Positions 15,701 through 22,876 of a stretch of 38,659 nucleotides of DNA are shown here, piece by piece. A program made the position numbers and the translations under genes. The DNA is taken from the NCBI GenBank assembly GCA_900540635.1, contig UQGU01000022.1, positions 1-38,659 on the forward strand, read 5' to 3'. The notes beneath the pieces are model-generated. The model was given only the letters and a program-made list of their open reading frames with translations, did no database searches and was not told where the DNA came from. Origin of the DNA: an uncultured Eubacteriales bacterium. Lineage in GTDB: Bacteria; Bacillota; Clostridia; Oscillospirales; Oscillospiraceae. Within the stretch, counting starts at the first letter, position 1. Every line of letters begins with the position of its first letter.

Positions 15701-16944
15701 ACTTCGAGCGTGTGGAGTACACGGAAGCCATGCAGCTGGAGGGCTATACCATTCTGGCGCCCCAGATGAGCCCCATCCACTTTGAGATTTTGCAGCCGGT
15801 TTTTGAAAAGCACGGCTATCATGTGGTGATCCTGGACAATGACGACCGGACGGCCATCGATACGGGGCTGAAATATGTCAATAACGACGCCTGTTTCCCC
15901 TCCATTACCGTGGTGGGGCAGATCATGGAGGCAGTGCTCTCCGGTAAATACGATACGGATCATCTGGCCATCATGATGACCCAGACCGGCGGCTGCTGCC
16001 GGGCCAGCAACTATGTGGCCTTTATCCGCCGTGCCCTGCAAAAGGCGGGCTACCCCAATATCCCCGTGATCTCCGTCAATGCCAACGGCATGGAGAAGAA
16101 TGCGGGCTTTCAGATCACGGCAGGGCTGGCCATTGATGCGGTGCACGCCCTGGTCTATGGCGACCTGTTCATGCGCTGCCTGTATCGGGTGCGGCCCTAT
16201 GAGAAGGTCCCCGGCTCTGCCGAGGAGCTGCACCGGAAGTGGAAAAGAATCTGCATTGAGTCTCTGGTGGATAAGGACACCACCTATTCCTATGGCTGGG
16301 TTTGCCGGGGCATTGTTCAGGCTTTTGACAGCCTGCCCATTGACGAGACCCTCCGCAAGCCCCGGGTGGGCGTGGTCGGCGAGATCCTGGTCAAGTATAT
16401 GCCCCTGGCCAATAACCACCTGGTTGAAGTTCTGGAGGCCGAGGGGGCCGAGGCCGTGGTGCCGGATATGCTGGACTTTTTCAACTATTGTCTGCTGGGC
16501 GGTAAATACCGCCATGAATTCCTGGGGGCGGGCTGGGGCTCGGAGTTTACGGCCAAAGTGGGCATCCAGGTGGTGCGGGCTCTGCGCCGCCCGGCCATTG
16601 ATGCGCTGCGCAAGAGCAAGCGCTTTGATCCGCCGGTACCCATTGAAAAAATCGCGGAGATGACCAAGCCCTATCTGTCCCTGGGCAACCAGTATGGCGA
16701 AGGGTGGTTCCTGGCGGGAGAGATGATCGAGCTGATTTCTTCCGGTGTGCCCAATGTCATCTGCATTCAGCCCTTTGCATGCCTGCCCAACCACGTGGTG
16801 GGCAAGGGTGTGATCAAGGTCCTGAAAAAGAACTATCCCCAGGCCAACATTGCCGCCGTGGACTACGACCCTGGTGCCAGTGAGGTCAACCAGCTCAACC
16901 GGATCAAGCTGATGCTGTCGGTGGCTAAGGAGAATATGAAATAA
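12721..16944 (+). CDS. Fused acyl-CoA dehydratase activase-related protein (BcrA/BadF/HgdC-type)
   Basis: 1407 residues. Two ASKHA ATPase domains come first. The first (about 5-280) has GIDIGSTTVK, GGEDAK and a cysteine in GVCAGGTGSF plus ARCGVF. The second (about 318-590) has GIDAGSTTTK, GGQDMK, ACSSGCGSF and TRCTVF. In the HgdC family such cysteines bind a [4Fe-4S] cluster used to energise 2-hydroxyacyl-CoA dehydratases by ATP-driven electron transfer. A cysteine knot (RRCGGCANNC) follows near residue 602, then DUF2229 and a dehydratase-subunit-like C-terminal half. The ATG at 12721 has GGAG upstream; an in-frame ATG at 12679 lacks a ribosome site. It stands alone, with no dehydratase genes. 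Its substrate in this widespread family is not established. Confidence 0.85.
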   Translation: MNTYRAGIDIGSTTVKIALLDEKNNLIYGNYVRHQANTQGALAGLLKDVREKLGDCALQARITGSGAITLAKAMGIGFVQEVVAVAGALKTFYPQTDVAIELGGEDAKIIYFTGGLEERMNGVCAGGTGSFIDQMAALLQTDAAGLNAEAEHYQQIYPIAARCGVFAKTDIQPLINEGATKADLAASIFQAVVNQTISGLACGKPIRGCVAFLGGPLHFLPELKKAFIRTLKLTPENVVDPEKSHLFAAMGSALEEDGGEAVALEDLIGRLEKGVKVSFEMPRLPALFESKEDYEAFRQRHAKAVVEKANLETYCGDCYLGIDAGSTTTKMALIGQEGQLLYSFYANNKGNPIETAKTAIWNLKTILPGSARIARTCSTGYGESLLKSAFNLDEGEVETIAHCTAASFFDKDVDCVLDIGGQDMKCIRLKNGAVDTIMLNEACSSGCGSFIENFANSLGYSAQDFAKEALFAEHPVDLGTRCTVFMNSNVKQAQKEGAKVSDISAGLAYSVIKNALFKVIKLSSAKELGSHIVVQGGTFHNQAVLRAFETIAGADVVCPDIAGLMGAFGAALIARSHDRGEGTTMLPLEEIVNLTYTTKTRRCGGCANNCMLTVNVFPGGRRHITGNRCEKGAGKSDRGEKAPNMVAYKQKRMFDYTPLTEEEAERGTVGLPRVLNMYENYPFWATFFRHLGIRAVLSPFSDRKIYELGMDSIPSESECYPAKLAHGHVQWLINQGITTIFHPCVFYEYQEHKDAQNHYSCPMVASYAENLKNNVEAVTEGKVRYIRPFVAFTNEKVAAERLIKLCKEEWDIPASEVKAAVKAAWAEQRKAKADIVAEGQRVLKQMEDNGGSGIVLAGRPYHIDPEINHGIPELVASYGLTVLTEDSLPNPEEDQHLRIVDQWVYHSRLYSAARFVRNRDDLELLQLNSFGCGLDAVTTDQVNEILEGSNKLYTLLKIDEVNNLGAVRIRIRSLIAAMKMRREEQIHACPRPVDFERVEYTEAMQLEGYTILAPQMSPIHFEILQPVFEKHGYHVVILDNDDRTAIDTGLKYVNNDACFPSITVVGQIMEAVLSGKYDTDHLAIMMTQTGGCCRASNYVAFIRRALQKAGYPNIPVISVNANGMEKNAGFQITAGLAIDAVHALVYGDLFMRCLYRVRPYEKVPGSAEELHRKWKRICIESLVDKDTTYSYGWVCRGIVQAFDSLPIDETLRKPRVGVVGEILVKYMPLANNHLVEVLEAEGAEAVVPDMLDFFNYCLLGGKYRHEFLGAGWGSEFTAKVGIQVVRALRRPAIDALRKSKRFDPPVPIEKIAEMTKPYLSLGNQYGEGWFLAGEMIELISSGVPNVICIQPFACLPNHVVGKGVIKVLKKNYPQANIAAVDYDPGASEVNQLNRIKLMLSVAKENMK

Positions 16945-16949
16945 AAAAA

Positions 16950-16983
16950 TTCCCGGTGTATGCACCCGTGCATACACCGGGAA
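16950..16983. terminator. Bidirectional terminator between convergent genes
   Basis: A perfect 15-bp stem (TTCCCGGTGTATGCA / TGCATACACCGGGAA, loop CCCG) is flanked by an A-run on one side and AAAAATT on the other. It can serve both the activase gene and the minus-strand gene ending at 16992. Confidence 0.9.
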
Positions 16984-16991
16984 AAATTATG

Positions 16992-17744
16992 TTATGTTTC
17001 GGACTCCGGAGTGCCTGAGCTTGCGTCTTCGGAGGGTTGGGGAGCCTCTGTGGGCAGAGGATCGGTGAAGTCACTGTCGTAATTGTCCCCGCAGCGTCTG
17101 CAGGTATATACGGTATAGCCCTGGCTGGTCGTTGTTGGCGGCACGACGATATTGGCGTAATAGTCGTGGCCCAGTGGCGGATAGTTTACCGGGTCTGGAA
17201 TTTCCATGCCCATATTGCAGTAGCCGCACTGGCTGTATACGGTCCCTGGGTTGGTGCAATTGGCTTTCAGGTGGGGGATATCATAGTAATTCCCGTGGGT
17301 ATGCCCGTCATCGGGGGTGTGGGTGCCGCCGGAGGCCGTGGGCTTGGTGGGGGAGACGGAGGTGTTCTGGCCGGTTGAGCCCGTGACCTTGGGCCGGGTG
17401 GTTTCCGGAACGGTGGTCTCTGCGGTGGTTTCCGGAACGGTGGTCTCTGCGGTGGTTTCCTCCGTTGGTTCCGCGGTTTGCTCCGCAGCTTGTTCCGTGG
17501 GTTCTGTGGTGACCCTTTCGACCTCTGTAGTGGCCGACGGTTCCGTGCCGGATGCGGTGGCTGTTTGTACGGTGGGTTCCGAAGGAATGGTTTCCTCGGG
17601 AGCCTCTTTGGAACCGGCACTTCGAACTACCAAAATGACGATGATGATGAGTACAAGGACCGAAACTCCGGCAGCAGCGGCCAGCAGCTTTACAAGGGTG
17701 CCGGAGGCTGAGGGCCTCTTTGTATAACGCGGTGCCTTTCCCAT
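16992..17744 (-). CDS. Membrane-anchored Thr/Glu-rich surface protein with Cys-pair domain
   Basis: 250 residues of unknown function. A short basic N-terminus is followed by one helix (about 15-41), a Thr/Glu/Pro-rich stalk (about 45-140) and a C-terminal domain with C163, C173, C176, C215 and C218. The stretch GYTVYTCRRCGDNYDSDF is typical of extracellular repeats in clostridial surface proteins, and the paired cysteines look like a zinc-ribbon or disulfide knuckle. The stalk has a perfect 9-residue tandem repeat from a 27-bp DNA duplication (17398-17451). It probably displays the small domain outside the cell. Its own promoter is at 17810-17838; it is divergent from the copper operon, with no visible functional link. 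Confidence 0.7.
   Translation of the reverse strand: MGKAPRYTKRPSASGTLVKLLAAAAGVSVLVLIIIVILVVRSAGSKEAPEETIPSEPTVQTATASGTEPSATTEVERVTTEPTEQAAEQTAEPTEETTAETTVPETTAETTVPETTRPKVTGSTGQNTSVSPTKPTASGGTHTPDDGHTHGNYYDIPHLKANCTNPGTVYSQCGYCNMGMEIPDPVNYPPLGHDYYANIVVPPTTTSQGYTVYTCRRCGDNYDSDFTDPLPTEAPQPSEDASSGTPESET
17398..17451. repeat. Perfect 27-bp tandem duplication
   Basis: Two identical 27-bp units (17398-17424 and 17425-17451) encode TVPETT/AET-type stalk repeats in the minus-strand surface protein. The unit length keeps the frame, so copy number can change stalk length. Confidence 0.9.
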
Positions 17745-17809
17745 AGCGGATAAACCTCTCTTTTCTGATGCTGCGCAAAAAGGCTGTGCAGCAGAACTAT
17801 GCTACCGGC

Positions 17810-17838
17810 ATTCTATCATGAGCCTGATGATTTGGCAA
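17810..17838 (-). promoter_or_regulatory. Sigma-A promoter of the surface-protein gene
   Basis: On the minus strand TTGCCA (17833-17838) and TAGAAT (17810-17815) are separated by 17 bp. It is back-to-back with the copper-operon promoter, 9 bp away. Confidence 0.6.
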
Positions 17839-17847
17839 GAAAAAAAC

Positions 17848-17876
17848 TTGACAAATACCCCTTGGGGGTATATAAT
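17848..17876 (+). promoter_or_regulatory. Consensus sigma-A promoter of the csoR-copA-copZ operon
   Basis: A perfect TTGACA (17848-17853), 17-bp spacer and TATAAT (17871-17876). The spacer is filled by a CsoR-type operator, so bound repressor would block polymerase directly. Confidence 0.93.
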
Positions 17877-17897
17877 ACAGATACCCAGGAGGGGTAT
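17855..17897 (+). promoter_or_regulatory. Two CsoR-type operators
   Basis: Site 1 (17855-17871, ATACCCCTTGGGGGTAT) lies between -35 and -10. Site 2 (17881-17897, ATACCCAGGAGGGGTAT) lies just after the -10, near the transcription start. Both are the G/C-tract palindromes flanked by ATAC/GTAT that copper-sensing CsoR repressors recognise. The sites are 26 bp apart centre to centre. Confidence 0.88.
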
Positions 17898-17916
17898 TCG
17901 AAAGGAGCAATGCGAA

Positions 17917-18231
17917 GTGGAAGAACATTCTTGCTGCTGCTGTGGGGGCACCGAAAAGACCACAATGCGGACCGAGGAGGAAAAGCGGAAGCTCCAGAAC
18001 CGGCTCAAGCGCATTGAAGGACAGGTCCGGGGCCTTCAGGCCATGATCGAACGGGATGCCTACTGCTATGATATTCTGACCCAGTCTGCCGCCGTCAACG
18101 CCGCCATGAATGCGTTTAATAAGGAAATTCTGGCCCATCATATTGAGGGGTGTGTGGCCCGGGATATCCGGGAGGGCAAGGATGAGGTCATCGATGAGCT
18201 GGTGACCATTCTGCAGAAGCTTATGAAATAA
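17917..18231 (+). CDS. csoR: Copper-sensing transcriptional repressor CsoR
   Basis: 104 residues of the all-helical CsoR/RcnR family. The Cu(I) ligand triad is present as C50, H75 and C79, with the family spacing (25 and 4). IEGQVRGL starts the DNA-contact helix. The start is the GTG at 17917, 9 nt after AAAGGAG (17901-17907); an ATG at 17910 is out of frame. It should repress the operon by binding the two operators upstream and release on Cu(I). The N-terminus carries an extra CCCC cluster (C6-C9, then GG) before the core domain, which is unusual for the family. It is the first gene of the operon, 41 bp before copA. Confidence 0.93.
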   Translation: MEEHSCCCCGGTEKTTMRTEEEKRKLQNRLKRIEGQVRGLQAMIERDAYCYDILTQSAAVNAAMNAFNKEILAHHIEGCVARDIREGKDEVIDELVTILQKLMK

Positions 18232-18272
18232 CCTTCCCGAAACAGGGAAGAATAGCAGATAGGAGGAGAAAC

Positions 18273-20759
18273 ATGACACAATACAATGTAACGGGCATGA
18301 GCTGTGCTGCCTGTGTAGCCCGGGTGGAAAAGGCCGTGAACCAGGTTCCGGGCGTCAGCAGCTGCGCAGTGAGCCTGCTTACCAATTCCATGGGCGTGGA
18401 CGGCACGGCAGACAGTGCGGCTATTGTCAAGGCCGTGGAGCATGCAGGCTACGGCTGCTCTGTGAAAGGCGCGGAAAAAACAGCAGCCCCCCAGGAGGAT
18501 GCCCTGGCGGACCGCGAGACTCCCAAACTGAAGCGGCGGCTCATTGCCTCCATCGGTTTTCTGGCGGTGCTGATGTATTTTTCCATGGGCCATATGATGT
18601 GGGGCTGGCCGCTGCCTGGATGGTTTGACGGAAATCATGTGGCCATGGGCCTGGTGCAGCTGCTGCTGGCAGGCATCATCATGGTCATCAATCAGAAATT
18701 TTTTATTTCCGGCTTCAAAGCTCTGTGGAACCGGTCTCCCAATATGGATACCCTGGTGGCCCTGGGCTCCATGGCCTCCTTCGTGTGGAGCGTGTATGCC
18801 CTCTTCGCCATGACCGATGCCCAGGTCCGTGGCGATATGGCAGGGATCATGACCTATATGGACGAATTCTATTTCGAGTCCGCCGCCATGATCCTGACCC
18901 TGATCACCGTGGGCAAAATGCTGGAGGCCCGCTCCAAGGGAAAGACCACGGATGCCCTGAAAGGGCTCATGAATCTGGCTCCCAAGACTGCGACCCTGGT
19001 CCGGAATGGGCAGGAGGTCACGGCGCCCATTGAACAGGTGCAAAAGGATGATATCTTTGTTGTCCGCCCCGGGGAGAGCATCCCCGTGGACGGTATTGTC
19101 CTGGAGGGCAGCAGCGCCGTCAATGAATCCGCCCTCACCGGCGAAAGCATCCCTGTGGACAAGGCGGTAGGCGACGGGGTCTCCGCTGCCACCATCAATC
19201 AGTCCGGCTTTCTGCGCTGCCGGGCCAGTCGGGTAGGGGAGGACACCACCCTTTCCCAGATCATCAAAATGGTTTCCGATGCGGCGGCAACCAAGGCCCC
19301 CATTGCGAAAATTGCCGACAAGGTCTCCGGCGTGTTTGTTCCGACGGTTATTTCCATTGCAGTGGTGACCACCGTTGTCTGGCTGCTTTTGGGCCGGGAT
19401 TTTGCCTTTGCCCTGGCCCGTGGCATTTCCGTTCTGGTTATCAGCTGTCCCTGTGCCCTGGGCCTGGCTACCCCTGTGGCCATCATGGTTGGCAACGGTG
19501 TGGGTGCCAAGAACGGTATTCTGTTTAAGACGGCCGTCTCTCTGGAGCAGACCGGAAAGACGGATATCGTTGTTCTGGACAAAACCGGCACCATCACGGA
19601 GGGCAAACCCAAGGTGACGGATATTGTCAGCGATGCGCAGGAGAATGAACTGCTGAAGCTTGCCCTGGCCCTGGAAAGCAAAAGCGAGCATCCTCTTGCC
19701 AAGGCCATCCTGGAGGAGGGGACCGCGCGAGGTATGGAACCCGATGCGGTAACGGATTTCGAGGCCCTGCCCGGAAACGGCCTGCGCGCCAAGCTGGAGG
19801 GGAAAGCGCTGCTGGGCGGCAGCCTGCAATTTATTTCCGGTGCCGTCAGCGTCCCTGCGGATATGACGGCCAAGGCTCATGCCTTGGCCGAGCAGGGCAA
19901 GACACCGCTGCTCTTTGCCTGTGACGGCATTTTCGCCGGAATGATCGCCGTGGCGGACACCATGAAGGCGGACAGCCCCCGGGCCATTCGGGAGCTGCAA
20001 AACATGGGCATCCAGGTGGTCATGCTCACCGGTGACAACGAGCGTACGGCCAAGGCCATCGGGGCTCAAGCCGGTGTAGACCAGGTCATCGCCGGGGTGC
20101 TGCCGGACGGCAAGGAGGCTGTGATCCGGAAGCTGAAGGCCCAGGGCAAGGTCGCCATGGTAGGCGACGGTATCAACGATGCCCCGGCCCTGACCCGGGC
20201 GGATACGGGCATTGCCATCGGCGCCGGCGCGGACGTGGCCATTGACGCGGCGGATGTGGTGCTCATGAAGAGCAGCCTTCTGGATGTGCCTGCGGCTATC
20301 CGGCTCAGCCGGGCTACCCTGCGGAATATCCACGAGAATCTGTTCTGGGCGTTTATCTACAATATCATCGGCATTCCTCTGGCCGCAGGCTGCTTTGTGG
20401 CCTTTGGCCTGACATTGAATCCCATGTTCGGCGCGGCGGCCATGAGCCTGTCCAGCTTCTGCGTGGTGACCAACGCACTGCGGCTGAACCTGTGCAAGCT
20501 CTATGACGGCAGGCACGATCACAAGCGCAGCGCCAAGGCCAAAGAAAATATGGTAAAGACCGTTCACATCGAGGGCATGATGTGCCACCACTGCGAAATG
20601 GCAGTGCAGAAGGCCCTGGAGGCCGTCGACGGTGTCGCCTCTGCCCAGGCGGACCACGAGGCGGGCACAGCCGTTGTTATCCTGAGCAAAAAGGTCGACA
20701 GCGAGGTTCTGAAAAAGGCTGTGGAGGCCGAGGACTATACAGTCACATCAATTGATTAA
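18273..20759 (+). CDS. copA: Copper-exporting P1B-type ATPase CopA
   Basis: 828 residues. The N-terminal HMA domain has GMSCAAC. It is followed by the membrane helices, the TGES actuator loop, the metal-binding CPC at 392-394, phosphorylation D436 (DKTGT), the nucleotide-binding domain and the hinge GDGINDAP. It exports Cu(I) at the cost of ATP. After the last helix a His/Lys-rich linker leads to a second HMA-like domain (about 757-828; IEGMMCHHCEMAV), so metal-binding domains sit at both ends. AGGAGG precedes the ATG. The copZ gene follows 16 bp downstream. Confidence 0.95.
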   Translation: MTQYNVTGMSCAACVARVEKAVNQVPGVSSCAVSLLTNSMGVDGTADSAAIVKAVEHAGYGCSVKGAEKTAAPQEDALADRETPKLKRRLIASIGFLAVLMYFSMGHMMWGWPLPGWFDGNHVAMGLVQLLLAGIIMVINQKFFISGFKALWNRSPNMDTLVALGSMASFVWSVYALFAMTDAQVRGDMAGIMTYMDEFYFESAAMILTLITVGKMLEARSKGKTTDALKGLMNLAPKTATLVRNGQEVTAPIEQVQKDDIFVVRPGESIPVDGIVLEGSSAVNESALTGESIPVDKAVGDGVSAATINQSGFLRCRASRVGEDTTLSQIIKMVSDAAATKAPIAKIADKVSGVFVPTVISIAVVTTVVWLLLGRDFAFALARGISVLVISCPCALGLATPVAIMVGNGVGAKNGILFKTAVSLEQTGKTDIVVLDKTGTITEGKPKVTDIVSDAQENELLKLALALESKSEHPLAKAILEEGTARGMEPDAVTDFEALPGNGLRAKLEGKALLGGSLQFISGAVSVPADMTAKAHALAEQGKTPLLFACDGIFAGMIAVADTMKADSPRAIRELQNMGIQVVMLTGDNERTAKAIGAQAGVDQVIAGVLPDGKEAVIRKLKAQGKVAMVGDGINDAPALTRADTGIAIGAGADVAIDAADVVLMKSSLLDVPAAIRLSRATLRNIHENLFWAFIYNIIGIPLAAGCFVAFGLTLNPMFGAAAMSLSSFCVVTNALRLNLCKLYDGRHDHKRSAKAKENMVKTVHIEGMMCHHCEMAVQKALEAVDGVASAQADHEAGTAVVILSKKVDSEVLKKAVEAEDYTVTSID

Positions 20760-20775
20760 AATGGAGGGTATTATT

Positions 20776-20988
20776 ATGGAAAAGATCATTCATATCGAAG
20801 GCATGGGCTGCTCCGGCTGCGAGAACCGTGTGAAAAAGGCTCTGGAGGCATTGCCCCAGGTTGCCCAGGCCCAGGTCAGCAAGAACAGCAAAACTGCAAA
20901 GGTTACTCTGAATGAGGCGCTGGCGGATGCCATCCTTGCAGATACCGCCGCCTGCGGCGGGAAGTACACCGTAACGGGTGTTGAATAA
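20776..20988 (+). CDS. copZ: Copper chaperone CopZ-like HMA protein
   Basis: 70 residues, one ferredoxin-like HMA domain with the Cu(I)-binding GMGCSGC (C12, C15). It would carry Cu(I) in the cytoplasm to CopA and to CsoR. The ATG at 20776 has GGAGGG 7 nt upstream; an earlier in-frame ATG at 20752 lies inside copA and is less likely. It is the last gene of the operon, with a GC-rich hairpin after it. It is close in style to the C-terminal HMA of CopA, suggesting duplication. Confidence 0.88.
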   Translation: MEKIIHIEGMGCSGCENRVKKALEALPQVAQAQVSKNSKTAKVTLNEALADAILADTAACGGKYTVTGVE

Positions 20989-21013
20989 GAAAAGAGCATT
21001 TTTCCAAAGCCGG

Positions 21014-21046
21014 AGAGGGGGCGCTGTTTTTGCAGCGCCCCCCTCT
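21014..21046 (+). terminator. Candidate terminator of the copper operon
   Basis: GGGGGCGCTG and CAGCGCCCCC form a 10-bp stem with a T-rich loop. The tail CTCTTGAC is poor in T, so efficiency is uncertain. Confidence 0.55.
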
Positions 21047-21104
21047 TGACGTGAGGAGTATAATAAAAGAAAAGAGCATTAGAAAGGCCAAGGGGGAGAA
21101 TAAC

Positions 21105-21770
21105 GTGGCAGCAAATAAGCTGATCGTGATCGAGGGACTGGATGGCAGTGGAAAGGCCACTCAGGCGAGAAGACTGATGAAAGCCCTGATGGAGCAGGGG
21201 GTTTCCGTGCGGGAGGTGTCCTTCCCGGATTATGACTCTGATTCTTCCGCACTGGTTCGGATGTATTTGTCCGGGCAGTTCGGTACGGATCCCCAGGATG
21301 TGAACGCCTATGCCGCCAGCTCCTTCTTTGCGGTGGACCGGTTTGCTTCCTATCGGAAGGACTGGAGCCGGGATTATGCCAAGGGGGTGGTTATTGCGGA
21401 CCGGTATACAACCTCCAATGCTGTGCACCAGTGCAGCAAGCTGCCGAGGCAGCAGTGGGAAAGTTTTCTGGATTGGCTTTTTGATTTTGAATACAATAAG
21501 CTGGGCATTCCGGTCCCGGACTGTGTGATCTATCTGAATGTAGATCCCCAGGTCAGCCAGGCTCTGATGACTGCCCGCTACAGCGGGGACGAAAGCAAAA
21601 AGGATATCCATGAGCGGGACCTGGCCTATCTGAAGCATAGCCGGGAAGCAGCGCAGTACTGCGCGGAAAAGCTGGGCTGGCTCACTGTAGACTGCTGCCG
21701 TGACGGACAGATGCTCCCAATTGAGGAAATTCATAAGCGCATTATGCTCTTGGTTGAAAAATATATTTGA
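21105..21770 (+). CDS. tmk: Thymidylate kinase (dTMP kinase)
   Basis: 221 residues. The P-loop is GLDGSGKAT near residues 10-18. The DRYTTSNAVHQ (DR(Y/H) region) and the dTMP-contact stretch FPDYDSDSS are present. It phosphorylates dTMP to dTDP for DNA synthesis in the cytoplasm. The GTG at 21105 has GGGGGAG 6 nt upstream; an upstream in-frame ATG at 21030 lies in the copper-operon terminator hairpin. The PspC-like gene follows 14 bp after the stop and is probably cotranscribed. Confidence 0.88.
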   Translation: MAANKLIVIEGLDGSGKATQARRLMKALMEQGVSVREVSFPDYDSDSSALVRMYLSGQFGTDPQDVNAYAASSFFAVDRFASYRKDWSRDYAKGVVIADRYTTSNAVHQCSKLPRQQWESFLDWLFDFEYNKLGIPVPDCVIYLNVDPQVSQALMTARYSGDESKKDIHERDLAYLKHSREAAQYCAEKLGWLTVDCCRDGQMLPIEEIHKRIMLLVEKYI

Positions 21771-21784
21771 GAGGAGATTTTACC

Positions 21785-21979
21785 ATGAACAAGAAGCTTT
21801 ACAAATCCAATACGAACAAGATGATCTGCGGGGTATGCGGCGGACTTGGGGAGTTTTTCAGCATTGATCCCACCATTATTCGCCTGTTCTGGGCGATTCT
21901 GGGCCTGGCCGGTGGTACGGGCATCGTTGCCTATCTTCTAGCAGCCGTCATTATCCCAAATTCCGAAATCGTTGTCTAA
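21785..21979 (+). CDS. PspC-domain small membrane protein
   Basis: 64 residues consisting of one PspC domain: KLYKSNTNKMICGVCGGL, then GEFFSIDPTIIRLFW and one hydrophobic helix (about 38-58). Such proteins are linked to envelope stress in other bacteria, but the stand-alone Firmicute form has no defined role. GAGGAG lies upstream of the ATG at 21785. It follows tmk closely, with no terminator between them. Confidence 0.85.
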   Translation: MNKKLYKSNTNKMICGVCGGLGEFFSIDPTIIRLFWAILGLAGGTGIVAYLLAAVIIPNSEIVV

Positions 21980-22025
21980 GCCTGGCCAATTGAGCAGCAT
22001 TTCAATGAAAACAATCCCATAAGAA

Positions 22026-22054
22026 TTGACAACGCGCCAATTGTATGATAGAAT
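22026..22054 (+). promoter_or_regulatory. Sigma-A promoter of the polysaccharide-control operon
   Basis: TTGACA (22026-22031), 17 bp, TAGAAT (22049-22054). It lies 47 bp before the ATG of the Wzz-like gene. Confidence 0.8.
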
Positions 22055-22101
22055 GACAGAATAACAAGAAATATCAAAAGGAACGTTTAGGAGAGAATGC
22101 A

Positions 22102-22875
22102 ATGAGCGAAAAGAAGACGCAGCAAGACTATGAGATCGACTTGCTGGACCTGGCGAAGGCCATGTGGTCACATATCGTGGCCATTGTGCTGGCGGCGGTT
22201 GTATGCGCCGGCCTGGCCCTTGGCTATACCAAGCTGCTGATCACCCCTACATATAAGGCAAACGCCCTGCTGTATGTCAACAGCTCGGATATTTCCGTGG
22301 CAGGCAGCAAGTTGAGCATTTCTGCATCCGACCTGACGGCAGCCAAAAGCCTGGTGGATACCTATATTGTTATTCTGAACACCCGCACGACGCTGAACGA
22401 TGTCATCGAGCAGTCCGGTGTGAGCTATAGCTATGACCAGCTCAAGAAAATGATCAGCGCCAGCTCCGTGAATTCTACGGAGATCTTCTCTGTAGAGGTC
22501 ACCAGCACAAGCCCTCAGGAGGCGGAGCTTTTGGCCAACACCATTGCCAGAGTGCTTCCGGAGAAGATCGCCTCCGTGGTAGACGGCTCCTCCGTGCGCA
22601 TCGTAGATACCGCCGTGGTGCCCTCCAAGAAGGCCGCTCCCAGCACCGGTAAGAATACCATGTTGGGCTTCCTGCTGGGTGCGGTGCTTGCCTGCGGTGC
22701 CGTAGTCGTTTTGTATCTGATGGACGATAAGATCCACTCTGCAGACTATCTGCTGTCCAGCTATGACCTGCCCCTGCTGGCAGTCATCCCGGACCTGACC
22801 CAGGACGACGATGATGGTTATTATTATTACGGTTCGTATGGCTACGGCAATGCCGGAAGAAAGGGGCGGGGCTGA
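22102..22875 (+). CDS. Wzz/CpsC-type polysaccharide co-polymerase, kinase adaptor
   Basis: 257 residues. Helices at about 24-43 and 187-207 flank an extracytoplasmic domain of the Wzz family. In Gram-positive capsule systems this CpsC/CapA/YwqC-type protein controls chain length and activates a separate tyrosine kinase, here the next gene (2 bp gap, nearly coupled). After the second helix the cytoplasmic tail ends with an acid patch and six tyrosines (Y240-243, Y246, Y248), then a basic end. A tyrosine cluster on the adaptor rather than mainly on the kinase is odd. AGGAGAG precedes the ATG. Confidence 0.85.
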   Translation: MSEKKTQQDYEIDLLDLAKAMWSHIVAIVLAAVVCAGLALGYTKLLITPTYKANALLYVNSSDISVAGSKLSISASDLTAAKSLVDTYIVILNTRTTLNDVIEQSGVSYSYDQLKKMISASSVNSTEIFSVEVTSTSPQEAELLANTIARVLPEKIASVVDGSSVRIVDTAVVPSKKAAPSTGKNTMLGFLLGAVLACGAVVVLYLMDDKIHSADYLLSSYDLPLLAVIPDLTQDDDDGYYYYGSYGYGNAGRKGRG

Positions 22876-22876
22876 T

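Noticed and set aside
14863..16977. 704-codon minus-strand frame opposite the activase
   Set aside because: The plus-strand protein is a clear family member throughout. The antisense translation has repetitive His/Gly/Gln composition and no recognisable domain.
18138..20657. 839-codon minus-strand frame opposite copA
   Set aside because: copA has every P-type ATPase motif in the plus frame; the antisense frame has none and no ribosome site.
21046..21064. Promoter TTGACG/TATAAT for tmk
   Set aside because: The two hexamers are only about 7 bp apart, too close for a sigma-A promoter; no better -35 was found.
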